Shown: piece by piece, positions 37,801-46,493 of the stretch
How positions within the stretch are numbered: the first letter of the stretch is position 1
How the letters are laid out: every line of letters starts with the position of its first letter
Assembly (NCBI GenBank): GCA_022457155.1
Contig: JAJGOT010000239.1
Coordinates: forward strand, 565,001 to 629,000
Source of the DNA: Cladopsammia gracilis
Lineage: Eukaryota > Cnidaria > Anthozoa > Scleractinia > Dendrophylliidae
Reading direction: 5' to 3'
Length of the DNA stretch: 64,000 nucleotides
The notes under the pieces: generated by a model
What the model was told of the DNA's origin: nothing
The model's database searches: none
The model's input: the letters and a program-made list of their open reading frames with translations, nothing else
Program-made: the position numbers and the translations under genes

Positions 37801-39210
37801 TGATCGCAATGTGGCGGCAATGGTAACGGTAATGGTGATAGTAATGGTGATAGTTATGGTAATGAAAATTGAAATTTATATAGTAACGGCAGTGGTGATG
37901 GCTATGGCAATGGCAATGATAATAATCCAGTTAGGTTACTGTTGAACTCTTAATGTTGATGTTGATGGTAGTGATGATGGTAAGGGTATTAATGGCAATT
38001 GCAATAGTAGTGGCGATGGTGATGGCGAAGGTGATGGCGATGGCGACGGCGACGATTGTTGTTTTAATGGTAATAGTCTAATTAAATTATAGTTCAACTT
38101 CTATGTGAAAATTGCTTTCTATCAGGCCACGAGGTTCGGATGCATATTTAGCCTTTCATTCTTTTCTTTTTTCCCAGTTTTGTTTCTGATTACTTATGAT
38201 TTTCTATTTGCAGAAGGTGGAATAACCGACGATACAAATACGGTTCATCTTGGAATTCCAAGCAACAGGTGAGCATTTCCTTAAAACAATCATTGTTATT
38301 CTTAACTATGTAAGACTGATCAGAACTCGTTGCATGCGTGATGCAATAGCTAAATCTGACACCGTGTACCTGAAAAGTTATTCCCAAGCCGTTGTTCCAT
38401 CTTTCAGAATTTATGTTAATACTTAACCACAGCCAAATGGGAACTATGTTCAACATTAGGCATTCCCTCGTTTTAAGCAGGCTTTATGTATGATGTATGC
38501 AATTTTCCAACGGCGGACCAACACTGGTTTATTCAAGCAAACCAGAGCTGTTTGAATAACTGTAAAGCTACTTTGACCTGGCGTTTAACACCTTGACAGA
38601 CCTCAAAGAACGCACAGTCCTTTCGTCGCGAAATGAAGGGACGAGAAAGTGATTGATTTAATATTGTCTCCTTTCGGATATGTGACTGTTGAGAAAATGT
38701 TTCGATGTTCACTCTTAAATATTGTTTGTTCCTCTAATACCTCCCTGATCCTCTCTGGGAGCTGATAGTTTCCGAGGACAAATGTGCGTGCATATTTTAA
38801 CCCAATTAAATGGCGGTTACGGGTTTCTATTGATCGGAACCCCCGTACTTAAATTACATACAGTCGAACCTCCTTAATACGGACACCAAAGGGACAGACC
38901 AAAGTGCCCGTATTATAGAGGTAGGGAATGTATGAATTTTTGTATCTTAGGGACCAAGACAACTGTCCGTAATAGAGAGGTGTCCGTATTAGAGAGGTGT
39001 CCGTCAGGAGAGGTTCGACTGTACTTTCTTTTGGTTGACGCTCTACTTACTTTATACATGCACGTTAGATCTTGAAATTTGATTTACAGCTGTAAGCGTG
39101 TAGAAATGCAAATGGTAAACATGAAATCTATTTTTCTTTTTAATTTTCAGGAAAGTTTAAATGGCCGAAAAATGTCTTGGGCCGTGGAAGAAGTCGCCCC
39201 AGATTTCTAA
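25879..39210 (+). CDS. Unrecognised large, low-complexity charged protein (1823 aa, nine exons)
   Basis: Exons 25879-29238, 29876-30244, 31417-31679, 31909-32178, 33336-33381, 34237-34575, 36803-37512, 38214-38268, 39151-39210 (stop TAA) all have GT/AG borders and compatible phases; the sum is 5472 nt. The first exon alone gives 1120 residues rich in Ser, Arg, Glu, Lys, Asp, probably largely disordered. Residues ~480-600 contain three spaced copies of a (S)I(Q/H)DKLKEDIAKLK helix; a similar ELRKKIEQLKSKVDAL helix is near residue 1045. Residues ~830-900 are Pro-rich (ASRPTEAS-type units). Exon 3 has two AFTAEDVDQLLELG-like repeats. The C-terminal half is basic, then Gly/Ser rich. No signal peptide, membrane segment or known catalytic domain is seen. 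A cytoskeletal or scaffolding role is a guess. A further GTAAGT donor at 39226 and CAG acceptor at 39432 suggest a 3' UTR intron. The start is the first good ATG; a 5' UTR exon is possible. Confidence 0.85.
32272..32350 (-). repeat. SINE/LINE-type 3' tail
   Basis: On the minus strand it reads TTGTAAAGCGCTTAGGAC ... GCGCTATAGAAATAAATT followed by (ATT)n, a hairpin plus short-repeat tail typical of SINE or CR1-like 3' ends in marine invertebrates. Confidence 0.55.
32690..32826 (-). mobile_element. tRNA-derived SINE head and body
   Basis: On the minus strand: box A region GATAGTGGTGAGAGC (near 32803-32817), box B GGTTTGATTCC (32767-32777), then a body with GAGTTTGTTGTTCG and TTTTTCTCCGGGTACTCCGG. 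Box spacing fits a tRNA. It may belong with the tail at 32272-32350, giving a ~555 bp copy, but the middle is not clearly SINE. Confidence 0.65.
33082..33200. repeat. Second copy of the GGCGTTTAT-type repeat
   Basis: Matches 12720-12860 with divergence (GGACAAGGACGAGTTTTAAA; CCCCGGCGTT; GGTATTCCGTAACTGATTAT). Confidence 0.55.
34844..35092. mobile_element. Hairpin MITE in intron 6 of the large gene
   Basis: GTTTGTGATGTTTTGTCC at 34844 pairs with GGACAAAACACCACAAAC ending 35092; inner arms ACCATATTAGCCTGTGAACAG and the complement flank a further small stem (GGTTAAAA ... TTTTAACC). Lies 12 bp before the Penelope-like target duplication. Confidence 0.7.
35676..36533 (+). pseudogene. Penelope-like element C-terminal fragment with GIY-YIG endonuclease domain
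   Basis: 285-codon open frame without the reverse transcriptase core motifs; the upstream part of the element is missing. The first half (LTYHPLNNRIKRILLDNF, then a CRHPRCRTC cluster) matches the linker of Penelope-like proteins. The GIY-YIG nuclease domain follows: CISCRRCLAIYIGETGRTL, RFGEHLRSI, VAEHFSSNGHS, and a final R/E-rich helix. The frame's first codons lie in the inverted/junction region, so no genuine start is claimed. Domesticated function is unlikely. Confidence 0.8.
36613..36640 (+). other. Hammerhead-ribozyme-like motif in the Penelope-like 3' region
   Basis: CTGAAGA, a stem GGGC-AAA-GCCC, then GAAA, followed by CGTT-TGG-AACG and TA: this matches the hammerhead order CUGANGA - stem II - GAAA - stem III - UH. 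The inverted arm carries the same motif on the minus strand (35211-35239). Stem I is not convincing by eye. Confidence 0.5.
37580..38060. repeat. TGATGG/TGGTGATG microsatellite-like tract
   Basis: Imperfect GATGGTGATGGTGGTGGTG-type triplet/hexamer repeat in intron 7 of the large gene. Methionine-, valine-rich open frames across it are artefacts. Confidence 0.9.
38871..39021. mobile_element. pogo/Tigger-like MITE, 151 bp
   Basis: Ends CAGTCGAACCTC and GAGGTTCGACTG, flanked by TA (38869-38870, 39022-39023). Internal GTCCGTATTA-type words repeat three times. The CAGT start and TA target fit the pogo/Tigger branch of Tc1/mariner. Lies in intron 8 of the large gene, ~130 bp before the last exon. 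Confidence 0.8.
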
Positions 39211-39900
39211 GATTCACTTTTGAATGTAAGTTGCCAGGTAAAAAAATAGTATCATATTTTTCTTTCCCTGACCTTTTTTTTTCTTTTTTTGCTATCTCGC
39301 TCAAAGGTGAAATATTCACAGTGCTATGAGCAATTATTTGAATAATTTCATTGTATCATGATGCGCCGCTTGTATTGTCACTATACAAAAGCGAATAGGA
39401 ACTACAACGTTATCTTTATTATATTTTCACAGGATTGAGCAAACGAAGAACCTGAAGCTCTTTTAGATATCATCAGAGCAATCTCAGCTTTAACAACAAT
39501 GTGTGGATGCTTGACCCATACTAGGAGTACATCGAGCAGAAACGTTTGAGTACAAAGAACAAGAAAATATTAACAAGATGCTTAGTTTCCATGTAATCAA
39601 CTTTTAACTGTAATATAAAGGAAACGCGAAAAAATGCAATATATCGGAACGTTAACAGGCCAGTTTGTGTCTGGTTGTATCTGGTTGCTAAGGTACCATG
39701 AATTCGTATTCGCTTCATATTTTTATGTTGGGAAAACGGCTATCTAAAAGTGGAGGTTTAAATGTTTCAAAACGATAATTGATTCGTACGGTTTATAGAA
39801 GCCATGTTAACAGAGGGGGATCTAAAAGCAAAATTTTGCTTTCATTTTTCATTTCCAAAACTGCTGTTTTCGCTTTCAAAAACTCCCACTTTAAAACAGC
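39211..39900. other. 3' region of the large gene
   Basis: Contains the putative 3' UTR, with a possible intron 39226-39432. No other feature. Confidence 0.45.
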
Positions 39901-40497
39901 TCAGGGGCACCCAACGACGGTTTTTCCCCAAATTCCTTAAAACACCGTTTTAGGCTGTCTGAAGTGCTTTTAAAGGGAAAATTTTTATCTGTTCGGTCGT
40001 TCTAGGGGAACTTTGGTCTTCACGAATCTATTAGGCATGTTTTACCCATTTCCCGAAAACCTCAGGTCGTTTTTGAAGATTCTCGAAAAGGTTAGGTCAT
40101 CCATGATGACTTTTGATAGCCGAGAATTTTAGAGAACCTTTTCATAGGACGATGGATGTGAGACGGTTTGTTACTCGAAAATCCTAGGGATTTCAAATGT
40201 GATATTGAATATTCTAGGGCGACAGAATGCTCTCGCAAAAATTCTAGGCGTGACATAAGCTGTTGCTCCTTTTTTATTTATCTTTTGTGCGACGTCTTTG
40301 TGATTTATTTTGCGATTATTTAATATAAATAAAACAAAACAGCAACAGAAACAGAAACAGAAACAAAAACAGTTAGCCCATCCAAAAATCTCAGAAATTC
40401 TCGAAATTCGTAGGATCCTTCGCGGTATCGAAATTTCTGGGGAAGCTATAACTCTCCGAACAGATATTTAACAGAAAACGGTTGTTAGGTGCCCTGA
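39901..40497. mobile_element. ~600 bp inverted-repeat element
   Basis: TCAGGGGCACCCAACGACGG at the left pairs with AAACGGTTGTTAGGTGCCCTGA at the right; TCTGTTCGGTCG and the complement near CCGAACAGAT pair just inside. The body repeats TTCTAGG/CTCGAAAA-like words. A diverged MITE. Confidence 0.65.
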
Positions 40498-40499
40498 CC

Positions 40500-41560
40500 G
40501 CTGATCCAACTGCTATTTTATTTTTAAACTGATTATTTGCATTTGATCTCAGAGCCAGAAATTTCATTGGATCAATATTTCATTTCTCTTGATAGGATAC
40601 TTTTTAGGGGTGATGCGAAACCAGTGGCGAATCTAGGAGAGAATCTTTCGTTTTAGAGCCAAAGCGAACACATTTTTGGGTTAATTTCAGAAGGGAGGCA
40701 ACCAGAAAATGATCGCTATGTGCTAACGTGACGTGTTGCAATCGTTCTTAGAAGTTTGGAGGTTTTCGAAAGTTCTTTTGTAAAAACCCTTCTTCTGTTT
40801 GCATCACGTTCTGTAAATAGTTTGCCATGCCAGGTAATATATTTAGAACAGTTTTGCAGTACAAACTCGACATCTGGAGTGAAAATGAGAAAACTCTCAC
40901 ATAGGGCTGAAGTTCATTTTACGCCGGATTCTATCCCTGAGAACTGCAATAACTTATAATAATTGCGATTGCGAATGGTGGAAACATTTTTTTTTAGTAT
41001 TTGGGGTTAACATGGACATGACATGTGGACATGACGAACACAGAGACGTGGCGAAGCTCTTTCAGTTTACTCAGGAGTCGCACAAACGACTTTGTAATAT
41101 TCGAGTTACATTGATAAGGAATCACTAGTACTGGAAAGGTCGTTGTTTTTCTTGAGCGCCGCTACGCTTAGATAAAATATCCCCTTAGAAACATTACATT
41201 TGTATAACCACAACCCCCTTTTTTTAAAATAAAAGAAGTTTATAGTAATATGTAAATCTAAAGGGGTTAATGGCGTATACCGTAGGCTATAGCTTTGTAA
41301 TTTATGTCAAGCAGTTGAAATTACGTTTATAAAATTGGTTGAAAATTAAAATATGAAAGGAGATTAGTTAAAGATATTGAAGTTGCTCAGTTTTATCCGA
41401 CTGAAAATGCGGTGAAAAGTCCCCTTTTTTGGAGTTATACACTTCTTACCCGGGTCTCCTTCAAGTCCCCAGTCTTTCTCGCATCTTATTAGATACCGTA
41501 GAATTCCGAAATATTTTCTCCCCTCCCCCATATCTCCCGTTTTACAGTTGTCGTTTTAGT
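40500..41560. other. Intergenic, no gene recognised
   Basis: No convincing exon, repeat or RNA gene was seen. Confidence 0.4.
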
Positions 41561-41566
41561 GTCCTC

Positions 41567-41795
41567 GGGGCCGTTTCTCGAAAGACCCGGTAATTACCGG
41601 GCCCGGAAAGCTGTTTTATTTTCATTCAAGATTGAGGTTTCAAAATTTTTGCAGATAATACGATAAAGCTATCAGTTAGCAAAACAAAATGGACTGGTTT
41701 GTTCGCTAGTACCTGCGCTTTTATTCTTTAGATTTTGATTTCAATATTTGGCTTCGGGCCCGAAAAGTTAACGGGAGTTTCGAGAAACGGGCCCC
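41567..41795. mobile_element. MITE with GGGGCCGTTTCTCGAAA ends
   Basis: The left end GGGGCCGTTTCTCGAAA pairs with TTTCGAGAAACGGGCCCC at the right; inner CCCGGTAATTACCGGGCCCG is itself palindromic. Confidence 0.75.
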
Positions 41796-41797
41796 TG

Positions 41798-41966
41798 GCC
41801 TTTGAGTGGAAGCGAGGCTGAAGTTGACCTTGTTATGATACAGACCTTGGACCTTTTCAGATGTAAATTTACCTAGTTAGCATGAGAACAGCATTATTAA
41901 CATATGAAAGGCAGAAAGGTTTGTATCAAAGCAAGGTCACCTTCAGCCTCACTTCCACTCAAAGGC
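41798..41966. mobile_element. MITE with GCCTTTGAGTGGAAG ends, 169 bp
   Basis: GCCTTTGAGTGGAAGCGAGG at the left pairs with CCTCACTTCCACTCAAAGGC at the right; arms extend to TTGACCTTG / CAAGGTCA. It abuts the previous MITE. Confidence 0.8.
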
Positions 41967-42136
41967 AAGCACAAAGCACATAACTGTAAAATAGACAATT
42001 CCAAAATGCAACGATAATCGCCTCTCTAAACGTACAAATGAATGGGTTAGTTTCTAGAGAAACTGTGGTGCTGCGTCGGTGGGGGGTGGAGCACAAGAAA
42101 GATGATTTTTTGTTCTAAGTTTTAACATGTACTTTT

Positions 42137-42409
42137 TGCAAAAAGATATACATTGGCGAAACAGGGAGGAGACTGGGCGACCGTTTTCGAGAACATCTCC
42201 GAGACGTTGAAAAAAATGACAAAGACGCATCCAAACCAGTCGCGCGTCATTTCAATCTTGCTAACCATTCTAAACAACACATGACAATCTCTGGCGTTTC
42301 CCTACGCCAGGGCGACACAGAAAGCCGTAAAAACGTAGAACAAAAAATCATCTTTCGAATCGGCACTCTCAAACCCCACGGAATTAAGGAACGCTTTTCA
42401 TTCAACTAA
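42137..42409 (+). pseudogene. Penelope-like GIY-YIG domain fragment
   Basis: Ninety codons and a TAA stop. KKIYIGETGRRLGDRF, FREHLRDVEK, VARHFNLANHS and a terminal NVEQKIIFRIGTL helix are the GIY-YIG core (GIY as IYIG; catalytic-type Arg in GRRLGDR; the later Glu in VEQK). There is no start codon or upstream reverse transcriptase, so it is a dead fragment. Confidence 0.85.
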
Positions 42410-42504
42410 TTTACATTTGTTTTTCACGTCACCAAATTTCCACCAATAGCGAAACTCCACCTACTATATAAAACCACACACTACCCACAATCCCTTGATT
42501 CGCT

Positions 42505-42532
42505 CCGACGAAGGGCTAGCGCTCGAAACGTC
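42505..42532 (+). other. Hammerhead-ribozyme-like motif in the second Penelope-like copy
   Basis: CCGACGA, AGGGCTAGCGCTC stem, GAAA, CGTC. This is the hammerhead order with one core change (CUGA to CCGA) and the very short stem III reported for Penelope-like element ribozymes. The change should weaken or abolish cleavage. Confidence 0.5.
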
Positions 42533-42605
42533 AGCTTTCTCGAATCTTTTTACGGTGGCTAATTTACCTTATCGACTCAGTCGATAAAACCAAATTCTCT
42601 AAACG

Positions 42606-42735
42606 TACAGTCAACTCTCACCTAGTGGATATTTCACTATAACGATCACCCCATTGTTCCGGACTGAAGCAAAAGTACCAGCGAAGACGATTCAATGTCG
42701 TGTTCCCGTAGGTGTCCGTTATATATAGCGAATTA
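42606..42735. repeat. Possible degenerate pogo/Tigger-like end
   Basis: CAGTCAACTCTCACC preceded by TA at the left, GTGTCCGTTATATA near the right. Overlaps the right target duplication of the Penelope-like insert. Low confidence. Confidence 0.35.
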
Positions 42736-42739
42736 ACCT

Positions 42740-45530
42740 TAAATCAGTGAAAACGGATTAAAACTGATAATTTATTTCCAAATTGGCCAAACACAACCAA
42801 ACTTGGCAGATGCAAGCAATGTTAACCGCAGCATTTATTTCGGTACTTTTGATTCCATGACAACCAAACGTTTCCATAGCAACCTTGGTAATCAAACCAA
42901 AGGCTGCCTTCCACAAACACGGATTTCTTGGGGAACATTAAGACGGGGGTAAACCTGAATTTTAATGAAATTTTAAGAGGTTTTAAGAAGGGATAGGAGA
43001 AAGAAAATGATTTTTGGAACACCAACAGTTGGTATCCGTCTATAAATTATTAACTACAAATTCTAATTTTAAAATTTCACTAAATCTTCAACATTTCTTT
43101 ATTCTCTAAACTTTACCAATCCTTTGAGAAAAACTATTTCCTCCCAAACATACCCAAAAATCACCCAAAAATTTTCAAAACACCCCATAGCATAGGGTTT
43201 TTGGATTACTTGAAACGTGAACGAGATATTTCCATTAAGTAATGATCCGTATGAGAAGGATAGTGCTCAACGGCAATGCACAATGGAATGTAAACTTTTT
43301 TCCATTTTTTCAACTAGTGATCTCATTGGCCTAGACTTAAAAACCGCTAAAAAGTAAAGGTTCAAGGTGCATCTTGTCCAATTTTTTTTAAGGTTTCAAG
43401 TAATTCGAGACCCAATCGTACAACATGCAAGTTTTAAAAGATATTGCATTTGGGGAACTTCATCAAAGAAGCAAAATTATTAGCTATTGTCTTCTGCTAT
43501 TCTGATTGGTTACGCACGAACATTTCCTAAACTTTATTTGACGCAAATGGATTTTCTTTATTTTTATAATGAAATATAGTTATGAACCGTCAGATTCACT
43601 CTATTCTTGAAACCAACGATATTCTTTGTGGGAAAGAGCCAATGCCGCAGAACAATGAAGTTTACTATAGTTCTTATGTGGAGCATTACTTAAAGCCATG
43701 TCAAGTGGCGGAAAATATGGCGTTCACGTTAACTCCCGCCTTAATTCATTTGACTTAAAAATTGCGGTACATAATCAAAATGTAAAAAAAAACATTGCCA
43801 AATAAAACCTTTGGACTTACTGAAAAAAAAAAAAAACAACAATCTAATAAACTTTCTTTATAGATATCTTTTTAAATTTGACGGATGATCAACTTTTTTT
43901 CCGAAATTTAGGGAGGGGGTTCCCATGTAAAATTGACGGGGTTATCTGATCGTTGGAAATTTTGAAAGGATCCCCTAAACGGTACCAGAAACCCGTTTTG
44001 TGGATGTGGCTAACATAAAACTTTACCCCTGAGCTGTATTAACCCTTTTTGAAAAAAATTGTTCCTGTCAGCACATTTTTATCTCGTTAATGCGCATGCG
44101 CAAAACGAGATATAGGTATCATGTAGAAAAAAGGGACAAAAGTTGTTAACAACGGTTTGTTGTTAACTTTGGGAACTTTTGTCCGGGGGGGGGGGGGGGG
44201 GAGGGTGTTAGTTCTTTATACAAGCTATATTATAGCATTGAGGATCTATATATAATACCGGTTCAGATTTTAAGAAGAGCGTCGCATACCGCCACTAAAT
44301 ATTTTTTTCTGGCTTAATATCCTGAAAGGCACCAGAATAACTCTGACAGTGGTCATTTTCGATTCAAACACCCTTAGTGATACCAATCCACGAATTTTAA
44401 TTCCTAAAGTGTACGACGATCACCCCCGTCGATCACTTATACAGGGGAGGGCCCTCACACGTCCGGGCTAATTTCTGGAGAAACTGTCTTGCTGCGTTGG
44501 TGGCATCCACGGAAACCCAGGGTAACCAATTGAACAGGGTACCCATTTGAATACCAGCCTCTGAAATCGCAAGTGTTTTCTCCGTCTCTCTACCTATGCC
44601 GCGGCGTACAGAGCAACTGTACGTGAACAGTGATTTTAGCGACTCAATTTCGTTCATTATTCTTATTCCGGAAGACGCCAATTCATCGCATCCTTAATTA
44701 TCGGCATGGCGCAGCGGACGACTCATGTTTTCGGCTCCGAGTTTTCTCTTTTTGTGTGTGTCATATAAGTGCATACAGTTTACTTTAGTTTATGCTGACG
44801 ACTGAGATCTCTCCGTGTGCTGACTTGAGAAGCAGAAGTAATAATTACATGTACAGCGCACAAGTTTTCAAGACAATGCAAGGTGTTCATGGATGGATAA
44901 GACCCTCTGATATTATGTTCGCCGCCTGCCTATTGTACAACGTTGTGGGATTTTTGTGCCGGCAAGTTTTATTTTTTTATGTAACTTGCAATTGCTTAGC
45001 GATCGAGGTTTCAAGTGCCGGCTACTGAATGTAGTGTAGTTTCACATGTGCTTTTTAGACATAATTTTAAGCTTATGCTTGTTTCTCCGTAAAGCACTCT
45101 AAACACTCGGGAATTAATTCTACAATGGGTTAAAGACGCTACGAGTTCAAGCGGTGTACAGCTTTTTGTTAATCATAAAGCGTTTATGTAGTTAATTTAC
45201 ATCTGTGTACTGTAAACATGTGATTTTATTATTTCTTTTTGTTACCCCAGTAAAAAAAAAAATCCCCAACATAATCTAAAGGCAACGAGTAAACTGTGTT
45301 GAATATGTAACATGTTTTATACAACGTGCAACAAACAGTTAAGAGGAATCTTTTACCATTGGATGCTGTTTTAAAGAAGTTATCTACATGTACCACTTTT
45401 ATTACCGGCACCTTTTTATATAAAACTTTACTTTTCATCCTTTTTAATTTTTCACTGATAACAGTGGCAAATACTAAATATAATCTTGTAAGATATCGAG
45501 AAGCTGACGACTATAAAATGAAAGTACACG
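42740..45530. other. Intergenic, no gene recognised
   Basis: AT-rich, with a G-run at 44186-44201. A ~30 bp stretch near 44468-44500 (GAGAAACTGTCTTGCTGCGT) resembles 42056-42086 inside the Penelope-like copy, so a repeat relic may be here. No exon is supported. Confidence 0.4.
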
Positions 45531-45535
45531 TTTCT

Positions 45536-45790
45536 CAATAGCTTTTCATTTGAATGGTCACCTTTATTTCATTCACAGACTCAAAAGTTAAAACCACCTT
45601 GTGTAGCATAACAAACAGAACCACAGGAAAGTACTGCTCAGTAGCTTTCATTTGAATGGTCGCAGTTCAGGATTTCATCCACAGACACAAAAGGTAGAAC
45701 GACCTTGTACAGCATAATAAACAGCACCACAGGAAAGTACTGCTCAATAGCTTTCATTTGAATGGTCACACTTTAGGATTTCATCCATAC
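45536..45790. repeat. ~105 bp tandem repeat, about 2.4 units
   Basis: Units start near 45536, 45639 and 45745 with CTTTCATTTGAATGGTC and contain CACAGGAAAGTACTGCTCA. The same words occur at 48.0-48.3 kb and 60.2-60.4 kb in TTAA-flanked elements. Confidence 0.75.
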
Positions 45791-46493
45791 TATAGTTAGT
45801 ACTATGCTACTGTAGATAATAGATGTACATGAGCGACCATCACATGGTACGAGTGAAAGGTTAAAGGAATAATCCTTATACATTGTGACCTCTCTAGAGA
45901 GAAATGTGTAGCTTATAAATAAATTACTTTACTTTTGAATAAATAATCATGTAAATGTAGAATAATGACAAGGTCTCACTTTCAGCATTCTTTGTATTTA
46001 CTATAGTATTATTGTCAATCATAGTTTTAGTCACTTTCCAAGAATATTCACATAACAGGGAATAGCCTGCGCAACAGCATGCAGTGGAGACACGCAAGGA
46101 GAGGGAAACGAAAAACGTGTCTTGTGCTGCACACTCGCACCCCAAAACCTGCTTGAGCACCCCCTAAAGTGCAAGTTGTGCAAGGTAAACAGGGAAAAGA
46201 GTAAAAAAAAAAAAAAAAAAACAGTGGGTCGGGTTTTTATTGAAATGAAGTGCTGAATATCTTTCATGAAAAACTCCGTTGAGTGTTTGATATTATACTG
46301 TACATGTAGCTTCTCATAGTTCTTAAAATCGTTGCCACAAATTCTATGCTACATTCCGTGCTATAGTCTATGCTAAGTTTCAACCCACCATCATGCCTAC
46401 ATTTTTTTCATATTTGATGAATTTTCCATGCATTTGAGAAAAGAGAAAATAATGTAGAGTGCCTGACCACAAAATAATAAGGCTATTGGTAGC

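Larger units (their letters stand above)
42023..42609 (+). mobile_element. Second Penelope-like insertion, short 5'-truncated copy
   Basis: A 14 bp direct repeat TCTCTAAACGTACA flanks it (42023-42036 and 42596-42609). It encodes a C-terminal GIY-YIG fragment (42137-42409) and ends with a hammerhead-like 3' region. Sequence family differs from the 35-36.7 kb copy. Confidence 0.85.

Noticed and set aside
37581..37820. Ile/Thr-rich and Met/Val-rich frames
   Set aside because: Translation of a TGATGG microsatellite in an intron.
44433..44681. 82-residue minus-strand frame
   Set aside because: Short, without splice partners; part resembles sequence in the 42 kb Penelope-like insert, so a repeat relic is likelier.
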